A stretch of 64,000 nucleotides of DNA. Source: Agromyces sp. Soil535. Lineage in GTDB: Bacteria > Actinomycetota > Actinomycetes > Actinomycetales > Microbacteriaceae. The stretch covers positions 398,023 to 462,022 of the forward strand of contig NZ_LMRW01000023.1 in assembly GCF_001428255.1 (NCBI RefSeq). Direction: 5' to 3'. The notes beneath the pieces were generated by a model. That model saw nothing but the letters and a program-made list of their open reading frames with translations. It was not told the origin of the DNA and did not search any database. The first letter of the stretch is position 1, and each line of letters opens with the position of its first letter. The translations under genes were made by a program, and so were the position numbers. Positions 42,007-50,005 of this stretch are shown one piece after another.

Positions 42007-43994
42007 TCCTCGAGGTCGGCTTTCGTGACCACCTGCCGGTGCTCGTCGATGGCGAGACGGATGCGCCGCACGGCCTCGGCGATCGGCACGCCGTTCTCCT
42101 GGCTGCCGTCACGGAACCGGAAGCTCACGGTCTCGGCCGCGCGGTCGTTCTCGCCGGCGATGAGCTGGAAGGGAACCTTCTGCTGGGTGTGCGTGCGGAT
42201 CTTCTTCTGCATGCGGTCGTCGCTCACATCGAGCTCGGCGCGCACGCCCGCACCCTTCAGCTGATCGATGATCGCGCCGAGGTACGGCGCGTACTCGTCG
42301 GCGACGGGGATGCCGACGACCTGCACCGGTGCGAGCCACACGGGGAACGCGCCCGCGTAGTGCTCGAGCAGGATTGCGAAGAACCGCTCGATCGAGCCGA
42401 ACAGCGCACGGTGGATCATGATCGGGCGCTTCTTCTGCCCGTCACGATCGGTGAACTCGAGTCCGAAGCGCTCCGGCAGGTTGGGGTCGACCTGCACCGT
42501 CGAGAGCTGCCAGGTTCGGCCGATCGCATCGCGCGTCTTGAGGTCGATCTTCGGCCCGTAGAACGCGGCCTCGCCGGGCATCTCGGTGAGCTTGAGTCCG
42601 CTCGTGCGGGCCACGTTGCGCAGCGCGTTCGTCGAGTACTCCCAGAACTCGTCGGAGCCGATCCACTTCTCCTTGTCGTCGTCGCGCAGCGACAGCTCGA
42701 GCTCGAAGTCGTCGAGTCCGAAGTCGCGCAGCATCGAGATGACGAAGGCGATGACCTTGGTGGCCTCCTCCTCGAGCTGATCCGGGGTGACGAAGAGGTG
42801 CGAGTCGTCTTGGGTGAAGCCGCGCACCCGGGTGAGTCCGTGCAGCGCACCCGAGAGCTCGTTCCGGTAGACGGTGCCGTTCTCGGCGAGTCGCATCGGG
42901 AGGTCGCGGTAACTGCGCCCTCGCTCCTTGTAGATGAGGATGTGCATCGGGCAGTTCATGGGCTTCAGGTAGTAGTCCTGGCCCTGCTTCGTGACGTTGC
43001 CGTCGGCGTCGCGCTCCTCGTCCATGCGGATGGGCGGGAACATGCCCTCTTTATAGGTGATGAGGTGGTTCGACTGGAGGAAGAGATCCTCCTTCGAGAT
43101 GTGGGGGGTGTAGACGTAGGTGTATCCGTCGGCGACATGGCGACGACGTGCGTGCTGCTCCATCTCCATGCGCACGACACCGCCGCGCGGATGCCAGACC
43201 GAGAGCCCCGAGCCGATCTCATCGGGGAAGCTGAACAGGTCGAGTTCCCGCCCGAGCTTCCGATGATCGCGCCTCGCCGCCTCCTCGAGGCGGTGCTGGT
43301 AGGCGCGCAGCTCGTCTTTCGTGGCCCATGCCGTGCCATAGATGCGCTGCAGCTGCGGGTTCTTCTCGGAGCCACGCCAGTAGGCGGCTGCGAGGCGCGT
43401 GAGCGACCACCCGTTGCCGATCATTCGGGTGTTCGGCAGGTGCGGTCCGCGGCAGAGGTCTTTCCAGACGGTCTCGCCGCTCTTCGGGTCGACGTTGTCG
43501 TAGATGGTGAGTTCGCCCGCACCGACCTCGACCGACTCGTGGTCGTCGCCGCTCGATTCGCCGTGCCCCGCCGCGCCCTTGAGCCCGATGAGCTCGAGCT
43601 TGTACGGCTCGCTCGCGAGCTCGGCGCGTGCCTCCTCGTCGGTCACGACGCGGCGCTGGAAGCGCTGTCCACCGCGCACGATGCGCGCCATCTCCTTGTC
43701 GAGCGCCTTGAGATCCTCGGGCGTGAAGGTCTCGGCGACGTCGAAGTCGTAGTAGAAGCCGTCAGTGACGGGTGGGCCGATGCCGAGCTTGGCCTCGGGG
43801 TTGATGGCCTGCACCGCCTGCGCGAGCACGTGCGCCGTCGAGTGTCGCAGGATGCTCAGTCCGTCGGGCGAGTCGATCGCCACCGGCTCGACGACATCCG
43901 TCTCCGTGACGTTCGTCGCGAGGTCCTTGAGCTCGCCGTTGACGCGCATCGCGACAACGGATCGATCAGCGAAGAGCTCGAAGCCGTCGGCCAC
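42003..43994 (-). CDS. thrS: Threonyl-tRNA synthetase
   Basis: A 663-residue class II synthetase. The N-terminal TGS domain ([12 protein letters not shown]) and editing domain ([15 protein letters not shown], with the zinc-like HRxxH/CxxxH pattern ending [10 protein letters not shown]) precede the catalytic core ([38 protein letters not shown]) and the anticodon-binding domain ([14 protein letters not shown]). The GTG at 43994 follows AGGGAG at a suitable distance; the extended frame to 44132 runs into the HAD gene. Confidence 0.95.
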   Translation of the reverse strand: MADGFELFADRSVVAMRVNGELKDLATNVTETDVVEPVAIDSPDGLSILRHSTAHVLAQAVQAINPEAKLGIGPPVTDGFYYDFDVAETFTPEDLKALDKEMARIVRGGQRFQRRVVTDEEARAELASEPYKLELIGLKGAAGHGESSGDDHESVEVGAGELTIYDNVDPKSGETVWKDLCRGPHLPNTRMIGNGWSLTRLAAAYWRGSEKNPQLQRIYGTAWATKDELRAYQHRLEEAARRDHRKLGRELDLFSFPDEIGSGLSVWHPRGGVVRMEMEQHARRRHVADGYTYVYTPHISKEDLFLQSNHLITYKEGMFPPIRMDEERDADGNVTKQGQDYYLKPMNCPMHILIYKERGRSYRDLPMRLAENGTVYRNELSGALHGLTRVRGFTQDDSHLFVTPDQLEEEATKVIAFVISMLRDFGLDDFELELSLRDDDKEKWIGSDEFWEYSTNALRNVARTSGLKLTEMPGEAAFYGPKIDLKTRDAIGRTWQLSTVQVDPNLPERFGLEFTDRDGQKKRPIMIHRALFGSIERFFAILLEHYAGAFPVWLAPVQVVGIPVADEYAPYLGAIIDQLKGAGVRAELDVSDDRMQKKIRTHTQQKVPFQLIAGENDRAAETVSFRFRDGSQENGVPIAEAVRRIRLAIDEHRQVVTKADLEE

Positions 43995-44034
43995 TGTGAT
44001 CCACTCCCTGTGAGTCGAGACGAACCCTTCAACA

Positions 44035-44844
44035 CTAGTCGGCGTCGGATGCCGCTGCGGCGTGCCTGCGCGTCGCCCACCACTGCGGCAGGCCGGCGAT
44101 CGAGTCGAGCACGGCGTCGGGCACGACGTCACCGGCGAGGTCAGCCGGCGAGAACTTGCCCGTGCGCACCAGGACGCCGGTCAGGCCGGCCCGTTGCGCG
44201 CCCTCGACGTCAGCACGGACGTCGTCGCCGACCATCACGACCTGGTCCGGCTCGAGGCCGAGGTCGTCGACCGCCGTGCCGTAGAAGGCCGGGTCCGGTT
44301 TGCCGAGCACCACCGGGGTGCGGCCGGTCGCATACTCCAGTGCGCGGACGAATGCGCCGGCATCGAGGCGGAGCCCGTCTTCCGCCCGCCAGTAGCGGGT
44401 CAGCCCGAGGGCGAGCAGTGGGGGCTGCGCGTCACTCATGAGGAGCCGGAATGCGCGGTTGAGTGTCGCGAAGTCCCACCCATCGCCGAGGTCGCCGACC
44501 ACCACCGCACCGGCGCCGTCGGCGGCGGATGCCGGCAGAGGCTCCAGCCCCGCGAACTCCGACTTGGTGGCGTCGGGCACGAACAGCGCAGGCCGCTCGA
44601 TGTGCTTGCGACGCATCCAGGCCACGGCTGCGACGGTCGGCGTGAGGATCTGCGCCGGGCTCGCAGGGATGCCCATCCGCCTCAGACTCTCGACGATCGC
44701 ACGCCGCGGGCGGGAGGTGGTGTTGGTCACGTAGCGATAGGGGACGCCCTCTCGCGAGAGCCAGGCAATGGTGGCGGCGGCACCGGGCACCGGCGCGTCG
44801 CCGGTATAGACGACGCCGTCGAGATCCAGCAGGACTCCCGCCAC
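44035..44844 (-). CDS. HAD-IIA family phosphatase (NagD-like)
   Basis: A 269-residue HAD hydrolase. Motif I is [12 protein letters not shown], motif [12 protein letters not shown], motif III Lys in [11 protein letters not shown] and motif [16 protein letters not shown]. The C2-type cap places it in subfamily IIA with NagD and mammalian LHPP/HDHD2. Substrate unknown. It starts with GTG; minus-strand CATGAT ends 6 bases upstream, so it may be leaderless. Just upstream of thrS (40-base gap), probably cotranscribed. Confidence 0.87.
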   Translation of the reverse strand: MAGVLLDLDGVVYTGDAPVPGAAATIAWLSREGVPYRYVTNTTSRPRRAIVESLRRMGIPASPAQILTPTVAAVAWMRRKHIERPALFVPDATKSEFAGLEPLPASAADGAGAVVVGDLGDGWDFATLNRAFRLLMSDAQPPLLALGLTRYWRAEDGLRLDAGAFVRALEYATGRTPVVLGKPDPAFYGTAVDDLGLEPDQVVMVGDDVRADVEGAQRAGLTGVLVRTGKFSPADLAGDVVPDAVLDSIAGLPQWWATRRHAAAASDAD

Positions 44845-44918
44845 TCCTCAATCATGGTGGACGGTGGACGAGCTCTGCATCGGTGCGCGTCAACCCCGGC
44901 GCCCACGGTGGGCCCGCC

Positions 44919-44924
44919 TACACT
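44919..44924 (+). promoter_or_regulatory. -10 box of the oxidoreductase gene
   Basis: TACACT (TANNNT) lies 6 bases before an in-frame GTG at 44931 and 57 before the ATG with a Shine-Dalgarno at 44982. Transcription near 44931 would allow either start. Confidence 0.45.
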
Positions 44925-44981
44925 GTGAGCGTGTCGGCCGTGCCCGGCGTGGGGCATCACCAAAAACGGGAGGGGTTCGCC

Positions 44982-45950
44982 ATGCGTGCTGCCGTGTATG
45001 ACCGGTACGGCCCACCCGAGGTCCTCCACATCGCGGAGGTCGGCGAGCCGACGGTGAGCGAATCCGAGGTGCTCGTGCGGGTGCGTGCCAGCTCGGTGAA
45101 CTCCTGGGATTGCGACAACGTCCGCGGCTCGCCGTTCCTCGCCCGTGCCGTCGGGGGTCCGATCCGGCCGAGGCTCCGTGTCCTCGGTGCGGATGTCGCG
45201 GGCGAGGTGACCGCGGTCGGTCGGCTCGTGACGCGCTTCAAGCCGGGCGACGAGGTGCTCGGCGACCTGTCGAGCAGTGGCTGGGGCGGCTTCGCAGAGT
45301 TCGCGAGCGCACACGAGGACGCGCTCGTGCGCAAGCCCGCTGCGCTCGCCTTCGAGCAGGCCGCGGCCATCCCCCAGGCCGGGGTGCTCGCGCTCCAGGC
45401 CGTCGGCCGCAGCGATGCATGGCAGGGCAAGCGCGTGCTCATCAACGGTGCGGGCGGCGGCGTCGGCACCTTCGCGATCCAGCTGGCACGTGCAGCAGGT
45501 GCGCGGGTCACGGGCGTCGATGCGACGGCGAAGCTCGAGTTCATGCGATCGCTCGGTGTCGAGTCGGTGATCGACTACACCCGCGAGGATCTCGCGGATC
45601 TCGCCGAGCGCTACGACCTCATCATCGACGTCTCCGCGCATCGATCGATGTCCGACTACCGGCGCCTGCTCGCCCCCGACGGCAGGTATGTCATGGTCGG
45701 CGGCGCGACGAGCCGGATCCTGCAGCTCCTGCTCTTCGGTGCCTGGGGAGCGGCCACGCGGAGTGATCGCACGATGGCGCTGCTCGTGCACCAGCCGAAC
45801 CGCGATCTCGATCACCTCGCCGCACTTGCGGCGGCCGGAACCGTCGTTCCCGTGATCGACCGCACTTGCGAACTGGCGGATGTCGCGGCGGCCATCCGTC
45901 ACGTCAGCGAAGGCCACGCAAAGGGCAAGGTCGTCGTCACGGTCGCATGA
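44982..45950 (+). CDS. NAD(P)-dependent quinone oxidoreductase-like (MDR family)
   Basis: A 322-residue zinc-independent medium-chain dehydrogenase/reductase. N-terminal catalytic domain MRAAVYDRYGPPEVLHIAE with VRVRASSVNSWDCDNVRG and LGADVAGEVTAVG; Rossmann domain with INGAGGGVGTFAIQLARAAG; C-terminal GHAKGKVVVTV. No structural or catalytic zinc cysteines are seen. Likely an NADPH:quinone or enone reductase; substrate unknown. The ATG at 44982 follows a strong GGGAGGGG; a leaderless GTG 17 codons upstream is possible. Confidence 0.85.
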   Translation: MRAAVYDRYGPPEVLHIAEVGEPTVSESEVLVRVRASSVNSWDCDNVRGSPFLARAVGGPIRPRLRVLGADVAGEVTAVGRLVTRFKPGDEVLGDLSSSGWGGFAEFASAHEDALVRKPAALAFEQAAAIPQAGVLALQAVGRSDAWQGKRVLINGAGGGVGTFAIQLARAAGARVTGVDATAKLEFMRSLGVESVIDYTREDLADLAERYDLIIDVSAHRSMSDYRRLLAPDGRYVMVGGATSRILQLLLFGAWGAATRSDRTMALLVHQPNRDLDHLAALAAAGTVVPVIDRTCELADVAAAIRHVSEGHAKGKVVVTVA

Positions 45951-46025
45951 GGAACACGCGGACCTCCCGGCGCGGCGCGGGTGTGAGCACATCCTCGGCT
46001 TGTGATGATCAGTCGACGGCGATGC

Positions 46026-46424
46026 TCAATCCTGGACCCGGATGCTCGCCGCCCGCATCCTGCCGTCCTCAACCCTGATGATGCACCTCACGTTGACGTG
46101 ATGGGTCGTTCCCTCCGTGTCCTGGAAGGTCGCAGTCCCGGTCACACGATAGGAATCGTCGCCGGCCGCGACGACCTCGAATGAACGTGACACATCGATC
46201 GCGGACCGATCACCGAACTCGAGTTCCGCCTGGGCGCCCGAGTGGCACACGGACTGTGCGGCCTCGATCGGGTCCTGGGGCTGCGACACCGCGACGACCA
46301 CGGCCGCAGCGCCGCCGACCAGCAGCACGGCAGGAACGGCGATGCGCACCCACATCGGCACGCGCGAGAACCATCCCGTCGTCTGCCCAGGCTCGTTGGA
46401 CGCGGACGTGCCCCGTTCCGCCAT
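46026..46424 (-). CDS. Hypothetical membrane-anchored protein
   Basis: A 132-residue protein with a short cytoplasmic N-terminus, one membrane helix at about residues 27-46 (IAVPAVLLVGGAAAVVVAVS) and an extracytoplasmic domain of about 85 residues with two Cys (SVCHSGAQAEL and VRCIIRVED) that could form a disulfide. No family is recognised with confidence; the arrangement resembles small secreted beta domains common in actinobacteria. The -10 box at 6 bases from the ATG points to a leaderless mRNA and supports this start. Confidence 0.7.
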   Translation of the reverse strand: MAERGTSASNEPGQTTGWFSRVPMWVRIAVPAVLLVGGAAAVVVAVSQPQDPIEAAQSVCHSGAQAELEFGDRSAIDVSRSFEVVAAGDDSYRVTGTATFQDTEGTTHHVNVRCIIRVEDGRMRAASIRVQD

Positions 46425-46430
46425 GGTGGA

Positions 46431-46436
46431 ATGCTA
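46431..46436 (-). promoter_or_regulatory. -10 box of a probable leaderless hypothetical gene
   Basis: Minus-strand TAGCAT, then TCCACC, then the ATG at 46424. Confidence 0.5.
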
Positions 46437-46479
46437 CTCGGCGTCGGCTCGCTCGACCCTTGCCCGAAAGCGAAGAAAG

Positions 46480-46497
46480 CCCCCGATCGCTCGGGGG
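46480..46497 (-). terminator. Intrinsic terminator
   Basis: A 7-bp stem CCCCCGA/TCGGGGG with a 4-base loop, followed on the minus strand by TTTCTTC-type T-rich sequence. The nearest upstream minus-strand gene is the 46763-47020 hypothetical, so its transcript would run antisense through the small plus-strand gene at 46570 before ending here. Confidence 0.65.
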
Positions 46498-46515
46498 TTC
46501 GTCGTGTGGGGTTCA

Positions 46516-46544
46516 TTGCCGCTCAGTGGTACCGAGCGTATTCT
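46516..46544 (+). promoter_or_regulatory. Promoter of the 59-residue membrane protein
   Basis: TTGCCG (46516-46521), 17-base spacer, TATTCT (46539-46544); transcription would start near 46551, leaving a leader with the Shine-Dalgarno AGGAGGAGG. Confidence 0.6.
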
Positions 46545-46569
46545 GCGCAGCAATTGACAGGAGGAGGCC

Positions 46570-46749
46570 ATGGATCTGCTGTCTTGGTTCATCGTGGGCG
46601 CGATTGGCGTGGTCGCTCTGGTTGGGTACCTGCTTTGGCGGAAGTTCGGTCCTGGCCTTCCTGTCGACAAGCTCGACCGGGATGGCGCCGAGGAAGTGAG
46701 GAAGGCGAACGAGGCTGCGCAGCTTTCGAAGTATCGCGACATTCCGTAA
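46570..46749 (+). CDS. Small single-pass membrane protein (59 residues)
   Basis: Short gene supported by three signals: a promoter, a very strong Shine-Dalgarno (AGGAGGAGG 3-11 bases before the ATG) and codon use like its neighbours. The product starts MDLLSWFIVGAIGVVALVGY (membrane helix about residues 4-22), continues LLWRKFGPGLP and ends in a charged tail with VRKANEAAQLSKYRDIP. Topology: N-terminus out or short, C-terminal tail cytoplasmic. No function recognised. It converges on the 46763-47020 gene. Confidence 0.75.
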   Translation: MDLLSWFIVGAIGVVALVGYLLWRKFGPGLPVDKLDRDGAEEVRKANEAAQLSKYRDIP

Positions 46750-46762
46750 TCGCCCGACGAGG

Positions 46763-47020
46763 CTACCTGGCGCGCACGGGGACGTTCGAATAGAAACGCA
46801 CGAATGCCGCGTGTACCTTCTCGACGGCTTGGCGCAGGCTGACGTTTCGCCCGCCCAGCCTCTCCCCGCGCAGCTCGCTCACATAGACGATCGCACCGCC
46901 CTCGCGGACGATTCGAACGGTGCCGTAGTCGCGTCCGGTGCTGTCGACCATCGTCCACACGCCCGGTGTGCGCTCGTCGGCGTTGAGGAGCGGATGCCAT
47001 TTGAACTCAGGCTGTGGCAT
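46763..47020 (-). CDS. Hypothetical protein (85 residues)
   Basis: A small soluble protein starting MPQPEFKWHPLLNADERTP with a short beta-rich middle (VWTMVDSTGRDYGTVRIVRE) and an amphipathic C-terminal helix (LRQAVEKVHAAFVRFY). AGGAGC lies about 9 bases before the ATG. No family is recognised. Its transcript appears to end at the hairpin at 46480-46497. Confidence 0.65.
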   Translation of the reverse strand: MPQPEFKWHPLLNADERTPGVWTMVDSTGRDYGTVRIVREGGAIVYVSELRGERLGGRNVSLRQAVEKVHAAFVRFYSNVPVRAR

Positions 47021-47166
47021 CGGCGGTTGCTCCTATCCGGTGGGAGCGCTCCGGCCCGCGCATCTTCAGGTTACGCCGTCGGTATGACGCTGATTCCTTC
47101 CAGGCGACCTCTCGGGGAAGGAGATCTCGCGCATGAATTGCACGAGCCGCTTTCGGCAACGAAAAA

Positions 47167-47184
47167 CCCCCGGTGAACCGGGGG
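47167..47184 (-). terminator. Terminator of the Gly-Cys-Val tRNA cluster
   Basis: Perfect 7-bp stem CCCCCGG/CCGGGGG with 4-base loop, followed on the minus strand by TTTTTC. A textbook intrinsic terminator directly after tRNA-Val. Confidence 0.9.
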
Positions 47185-47191
47185 TTCGTGG

Positions 47192-47263
47192 TGGGCGATA
47201 CTGGGATCGAACCAGTGACCTCTTCCGTGTCAGGGAAGCGCGCTACCGCTGCGCCAATCGCCC
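47192..47263 (-). tRNA. tRNA-Val (GAC)
   Basis: A 72-nt cloverleaf. Acceptor GGGCGAT/ATCGCCC with discriminator A, D-arm GGCGCAGC-GGTAGC, anticodon stem CTTCC/GGAAG with loop CTGACAC (anticodon GAC), T-arm CTGGTTCGATCCCAG. CCA is not encoded. Third gene of the minus-strand tRNA cluster. Confidence 0.95.
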
Positions 47264-47289
47264 AAGTCGAGAGGCGATTCTCGGCTTGG

Positions 47290-47360
47290 AGGTGGATACG
47301 GGATTCGAACCCGTGTATACGGCTTTGCAGGCCGCTGCCTCGCCTCTCGGCCAATCCACC
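47290..47360 (-). tRNA. tRNA-Cys (GCA)
   Basis: A 71-nt cloverleaf. Acceptor GGTGGAT/ATCCACC with discriminator U, as required for Cys; anticodon loop CTGCAAA (anticodon GCA); T-arm CGGGTTCGAATCCCG. CCA not encoded. Middle gene of the cluster. Confidence 0.95.
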
Positions 47361-47417
47361 GTGTATGGGTTCACCACCAGAAGAGCAGGAATCGGGCTTG
47401 CGCCCGATCCTGGTCAG

Positions 47418-47490
47418 AGCGGATGACGAGACTCGAACTCGCGACCCTCACCTTGGCAAGGTGATGCGCTACCAACTGCGCCACATCCGC
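47418..47490 (-). tRNA. tRNA-Gly (GCC)
   Basis: A 73-nt cloverleaf. Acceptor GCGGATG/CATCCGC with discriminator U, anticodon stem TCACC/GGTGA with loop TTGCCAA (anticodon GCC), T-arm GCGAGTTCGAGTCTCGT. CCA not encoded. First gene of the cluster. Confidence 0.95.
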
Positions 47491-47517
47491 ATTGCCCGCA
47501 TTTCTGCGTGCAGAGAG

Positions 47518-47547
47518 ACTCTAACGGATTCCCTGATCGATTCACAA
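47518..47547 (-). promoter_or_regulatory. Promoter of the Gly-Cys-Val tRNA cluster
   Basis: Minus-strand TTGTGA (47542-47547), 18-base spacer, TAGAGT (47518-47523), about 28 bases before tRNA-Gly. Confidence 0.65.
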
Positions 47548-47683
47548 ACCGAGGGGGCCGGATGACAAGTTCGGCCAGATCACCAGCGGAATCCGAGGCG
47601 GAATCTCGGGCGTGTCGACGCGCCGCGCCCGCCGATCGAGCACCACGGGGCCGGTCGATGTGCATTCGTCCTCACGGGTCGGC

Positions 47684-47689
47684 TAGTAT
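47684..47689 (+). promoter_or_regulatory. -10 box of tRNA-Val (CAC)
   Basis: TAGTAT (TANNNT), 40 bases before the tRNA. A -35 is not clear. Confidence 0.5.
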
Positions 47690-47729
47690 CGAATCCGCGG
47701 TCACGATGAGTTCGGAACCGCCTTCACAT

Positions 47730-47802
47730 GGGCGATTGGCGCAGCTGGTAGCGCGCTTCCTTCACACGGAAGAGGTCGTCGGTTCGAGCCCGGCATCGCC
47801 CA
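47730..47802 (+). tRNA. tRNA-Val (CAC)
   Basis: A 73-nt cloverleaf. Acceptor GGGCGAT/ATCGCCC with discriminator A, anticodon stem CTTCC/GGAAG with loop TTCACAC (anticodon CAC), T-arm GTCGGTTCGAGCCCGGC. Very similar to tRNA-Val (GAC) on the other strand 0.5 kb away, apparently a diverged duplicate reading GUG codons. Confidence 0.95.
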
Positions 47803-47804
47803 CG

Positions 47805-47830
47805 AACGCCCCCACTCCACTGGGGGCGTT
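47805..47830 (+). terminator. Terminator of tRNA-Val (CAC)
   Basis: 9-bp stem AACGCCCCC/GGGGGCGTT with 8-base loop, followed by CTTCTGTTTC, 2 bases after the tRNA. Confidence 0.85.
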
Positions 47831-47935
47831 CTTCTGTTTCACCCGGCGAGTTCCGGCTGTGCCGCGATGACCAGGGGTCGCCGTTCGGGCTGCACCGTCC
47901 GCCGCGCCACTGAACGCCTGCGGTGGGCGAGCAGC

Positions 47936-48481
47936 TCAGCGCCAGCCGTACCGCTCGCCGAGGGCCTGCGTGATCCGCGCATATCGAACGGCGTCGAGTG
48001 AAGCCGCCTCGCGGCGCATGCCGGCGGTGCGCACTCGGAACACCCGGTCGATGCGCGCCCAGCTGGGTCGGCCCGTGGCGTCCCACGCCCCGTCGCCGAG
48101 GGCGACGAAGTCGCGGTCGGCGTCGTGGGCCCTGCTCGTCAGCTGCACGGCGAGGAAGTCACCGCCGCCCGACGCCGCGACGATCGCGACGGGGCGGTCC
48201 TTGCCGCGGCCATCGCGCTCCTCGTAGGGCACCCACGTCCACACGATCTCTCCCGGATCGGGTTCGCCGTCGCGTGACGGCGTGTACCCCAGCCGCACGT
48301 CGCGCAGCCGCCGGGGGTCGACCTCCACGGTGGCCGACGGCCCTGACTGGCCCGGGGAGAGCAACCCGGTCGACACCGACGAGCGACCCGACGCGGCATC
48401 CGTCGTGTCCGACGGGCGACTGCCCGTGAGGGACCGGATGACACGCCCGAGGGCGGTGAGGAAGCGGCTGGTGTCTGGCAC
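47936..48481 (-). CDS. PemK/MazF-like type II toxin, no adjacent antitoxin
   Basis: A 181-residue protein with a poorly conserved, disordered N-terminus of about 60 residues and a MazF/PemK-like domain: PDPGEIVWTWVPYEERDGRG followed by KDRPVAIVAASGGGDFLAV, LTSRAHD and ARIDRVFRVR. This matches the order of the family (GxIVWxxxP...RPxLVV...LTS...). MazF-type enzymes cleave single-stranded mRNA. No small antitoxin gene is seen on either side: upstream is the ammonium transporter, downstream tRNA-Val. The GTG start is 6 bases after a TAGTGT -10 box. Activity is unproven. Confidence 0.75.
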   Translation of the reverse strand: MPDTSRFLTALGRVIRSLTGSRPSDTTDAASGRSSVSTGLLSPGQSGPSATVEVDPRRLRDVRLGYTPSRDGEPDPGEIVWTWVPYEERDGRGKDRPVAIVAASGGGDFLAVQLTSRAHDADRDFVALGDGAWDATGRPSWARIDRVFRVRTAGMRREAASLDAVRYARITQALGERYGWR

Positions 48482-48487
48482 ACCCGC

Positions 48488-48493
48488 ACACTA
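48488..48493 (-). promoter_or_regulatory. -10 box of a probable leaderless PemK-like gene
   Basis: Minus-strand TAGTGT, then GCGGGT, then the GTG at 48481; it lies in the 42-base gap after the amt stop, so the toxin-like gene can be expressed apart from amt. Confidence 0.45.
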
Positions 48494-48523
48494 CCCCACC
48501 GCCCTCGCGGTGATTCAGCGTCG

Positions 48524-49789
48524 TCAGACGGTCTCGAGCTTGTAGCCCTCCTCGCCGTGCACGACGGTGTCGATGCCGGCAATCTCGTCCTCGTTCTTCA
48601 CCCGGAAGCCCATGGTCTTCTGGATGATGAACCCGATGACCCAGGCGAGCACGAACGAGTAGATCATGACCGAGAAGGCCGCGATCGCCTGCACCAGCAG
48701 CTGCGTGAGGTTGCCGCTGTAGATGAGGCCGACGCCGTTGGCGAAGAAGCCGAGGTAGAGCGTACCGATGAGGCCGCCGACGAGGTGGATGCCCACCACG
48801 TCGAGCGAGTCGTCGAAGCCCCACTTGAACTTCAGGTCGATCGCAAGGGCGCAGACGGCACCGGCGATGACACCCAGCAGGATCGCCCAGCCGGGCGTGA
48901 GGAAGGCACACGCCGGGGTGATCGCGACGAGACCGGCGACGGCGCCCGATGCAGCTCCGACGGAGGTGGGCTTGCCATCCTTGATCTTCTCCACGACGAG
49001 CCAGGCGAGCAGGGCCGCGGCCGGCGCGGCAAGCGTGTTGATCCACGCGATCGCCGCGGTGTTGTCTGCGGCGAGCTCCGAACCGGCGTTGAAGCCGAAC
49101 CATCCGAACCACAGGAGACCGGCGCCGAGCAGCACGAACGGCGGGTTGTGGGGCACGTGTGCGCCCTTCGAGAAGCCCACGCGCTTGCCGAGCACGAGCG
49201 CCAGCGCGAGCGCAGCCGCACCGGCGTTGATGTGCACCGCCGTGCCGCCGGCGAAGTCGAGTGCGCCCTGGCCGAAGAACTCCTGCATGCCGTAGGTGAT
49301 CCAGCCGCCGTAGGAGTAGGCGCCTGTCTCCGGATCGAGGCCGAAGTTGAACACCCAGCTCGCGACGGGGAAGTAGACGACCGTCGCCCACACTCCTGCG
49401 AAGACCATCCAGGCGCCGAACTTCGCGCGGTCGGCGATGGCGCCCGAGACCAGCGCGACCGTGATGATCGCGAAGGTCGCCTGGAAGGCCACGAACGCGA
49501 GCGGCGGGTAGGCAGCCCCTTCAGGCGTCTCCAGCAGGCTCTGCAGGCCGATCTCCGACCAGTCGATGGTCCACACCGGAGCCATGCCTTCCGTCGCGGG
49601 GAACGCGATGGCGTAGCCGTACAGCACCCAGAGCACGCCGATGAGGCCGATGGCGCCGAAGCTCATCATCATCATGCTGATGACGCTCTTGGCCTTGACG
49701 AGCCCGCCGTAGAAGAACGCGAGCCCGGGCGTCATGAGCAACACGAGTGCCGCCATGATCAGAAGGAACGCCGTATTGCCTTGATCCAT
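48524..49789 (-). CDS. amt: Ammonium transporter (Amt family)
   Basis: A 421-residue integral membrane channel/transporter with about eleven helices. N-terminal LLMTPGLAFFYGGLVKAKSV, the pore twin histidines in FAGGTAVHINAGAAALA and VVGIHLVGGLIGTLY, and GAVAGLVAITPACAFLTPGW are family marks. A GlnR-type operator lies upstream. The usual partner genes glnK and glnD do not follow; the next gene downstream is the PemK-like toxin. Confidence 0.96.
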   Translation of the reverse strand: MDQGNTAFLLIMAALVLLMTPGLAFFYGGLVKAKSVISMMMMSFGAIGLIGVLWVLYGYAIAFPATEGMAPVWTIDWSEIGLQSLLETPEGAAYPPLAFVAFQATFAIITVALVSGAIADRAKFGAWMVFAGVWATVVYFPVASWVFNFGLDPETGAYSYGGWITYGMQEFFGQGALDFAGGTAVHINAGAAALALALVLGKRVGFSKGAHVPHNPPFVLLGAGLLWFGWFGFNAGSELAADNTAAIAWINTLAAPAAALLAWLVVEKIKDGKPTSVGAASGAVAGLVAITPACAFLTPGWAILLGVIAGAVCALAIDLKFKWGFDDSLDVVGIHLVGGLIGTLYLGFFANGVGLIYSGNLTQLLVQAIAAFSVMIYSFVLAWVIGFIIQKTMGFRVKNEDEIAGIDTVVHGEEGYKLETV

Positions 49790-49849
49790 CTCGAACCTCT
49801 CTCAGTGCAGGGGTGGGGAACCTGGTGCGGTCCAGTCTCATCACGGCAC

Positions 49850-49887
49850 GTTTCGGGAGAGATCGAGTTATGTTTCGGGATCGTTAC
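49850..49887 (-). promoter_or_regulatory. GlnR-type nitrogen-control operator before amt
   Basis: On the minus strand: GTAAC-6 bases-GAAAC-6 bases-CGATC-6 bases-GAAAC, following the described GlnR pattern gTnAC-n6-GaAAc-n6-gTnAC-n6-GaAAc. Three of the four boxes fit exactly and spacing is perfect; the third box is degenerate. It ends 60 bases before the amt ATG, a normal place for GlnR activation under nitrogen limitation. glnR itself is outside the window. Confidence 0.7.
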
Positions 49888-49965
49888 GGCCTGGGCCATC
49901 TATGTAAACAGCAGATTTCGGCGGACGGGGCGATCGGTGTGAGTTCGGTCCGTCGCGGCATATCC

Positions 49966-49994
49966 CGGCATCCGGATGGCGTGAGCGGATGCCG
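49966..49994 (-). terminator. Terminator after zapE
   Basis: 9-bp stem CGGCATCCG/CGGATGCCG with an 11-base loop, 12 bases past the zapE stop. It is built from an inverted pair of the genome-wide CGGATGCC octamer. Confidence 0.6.
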
Positions 49995-50005
49995 CGGGCC
50001 GCGGC

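Noticed and set aside
45951..46025. Small gene or terminator after the oxidoreductase gene
   Set aside because: No convincing hairpin or ribosome binding site in the 75-base gap.
47133..47426. Short plus-strand frame with a good Shine-Dalgarno (AAGGAG)
   Set aside because: It reads through the terminator and two tRNA genes; not a protein gene.
47414..47665. Minus-strand frame of 83 codons
   Set aside because: Covers tRNA-Gly and its promoter; no independent coding support.
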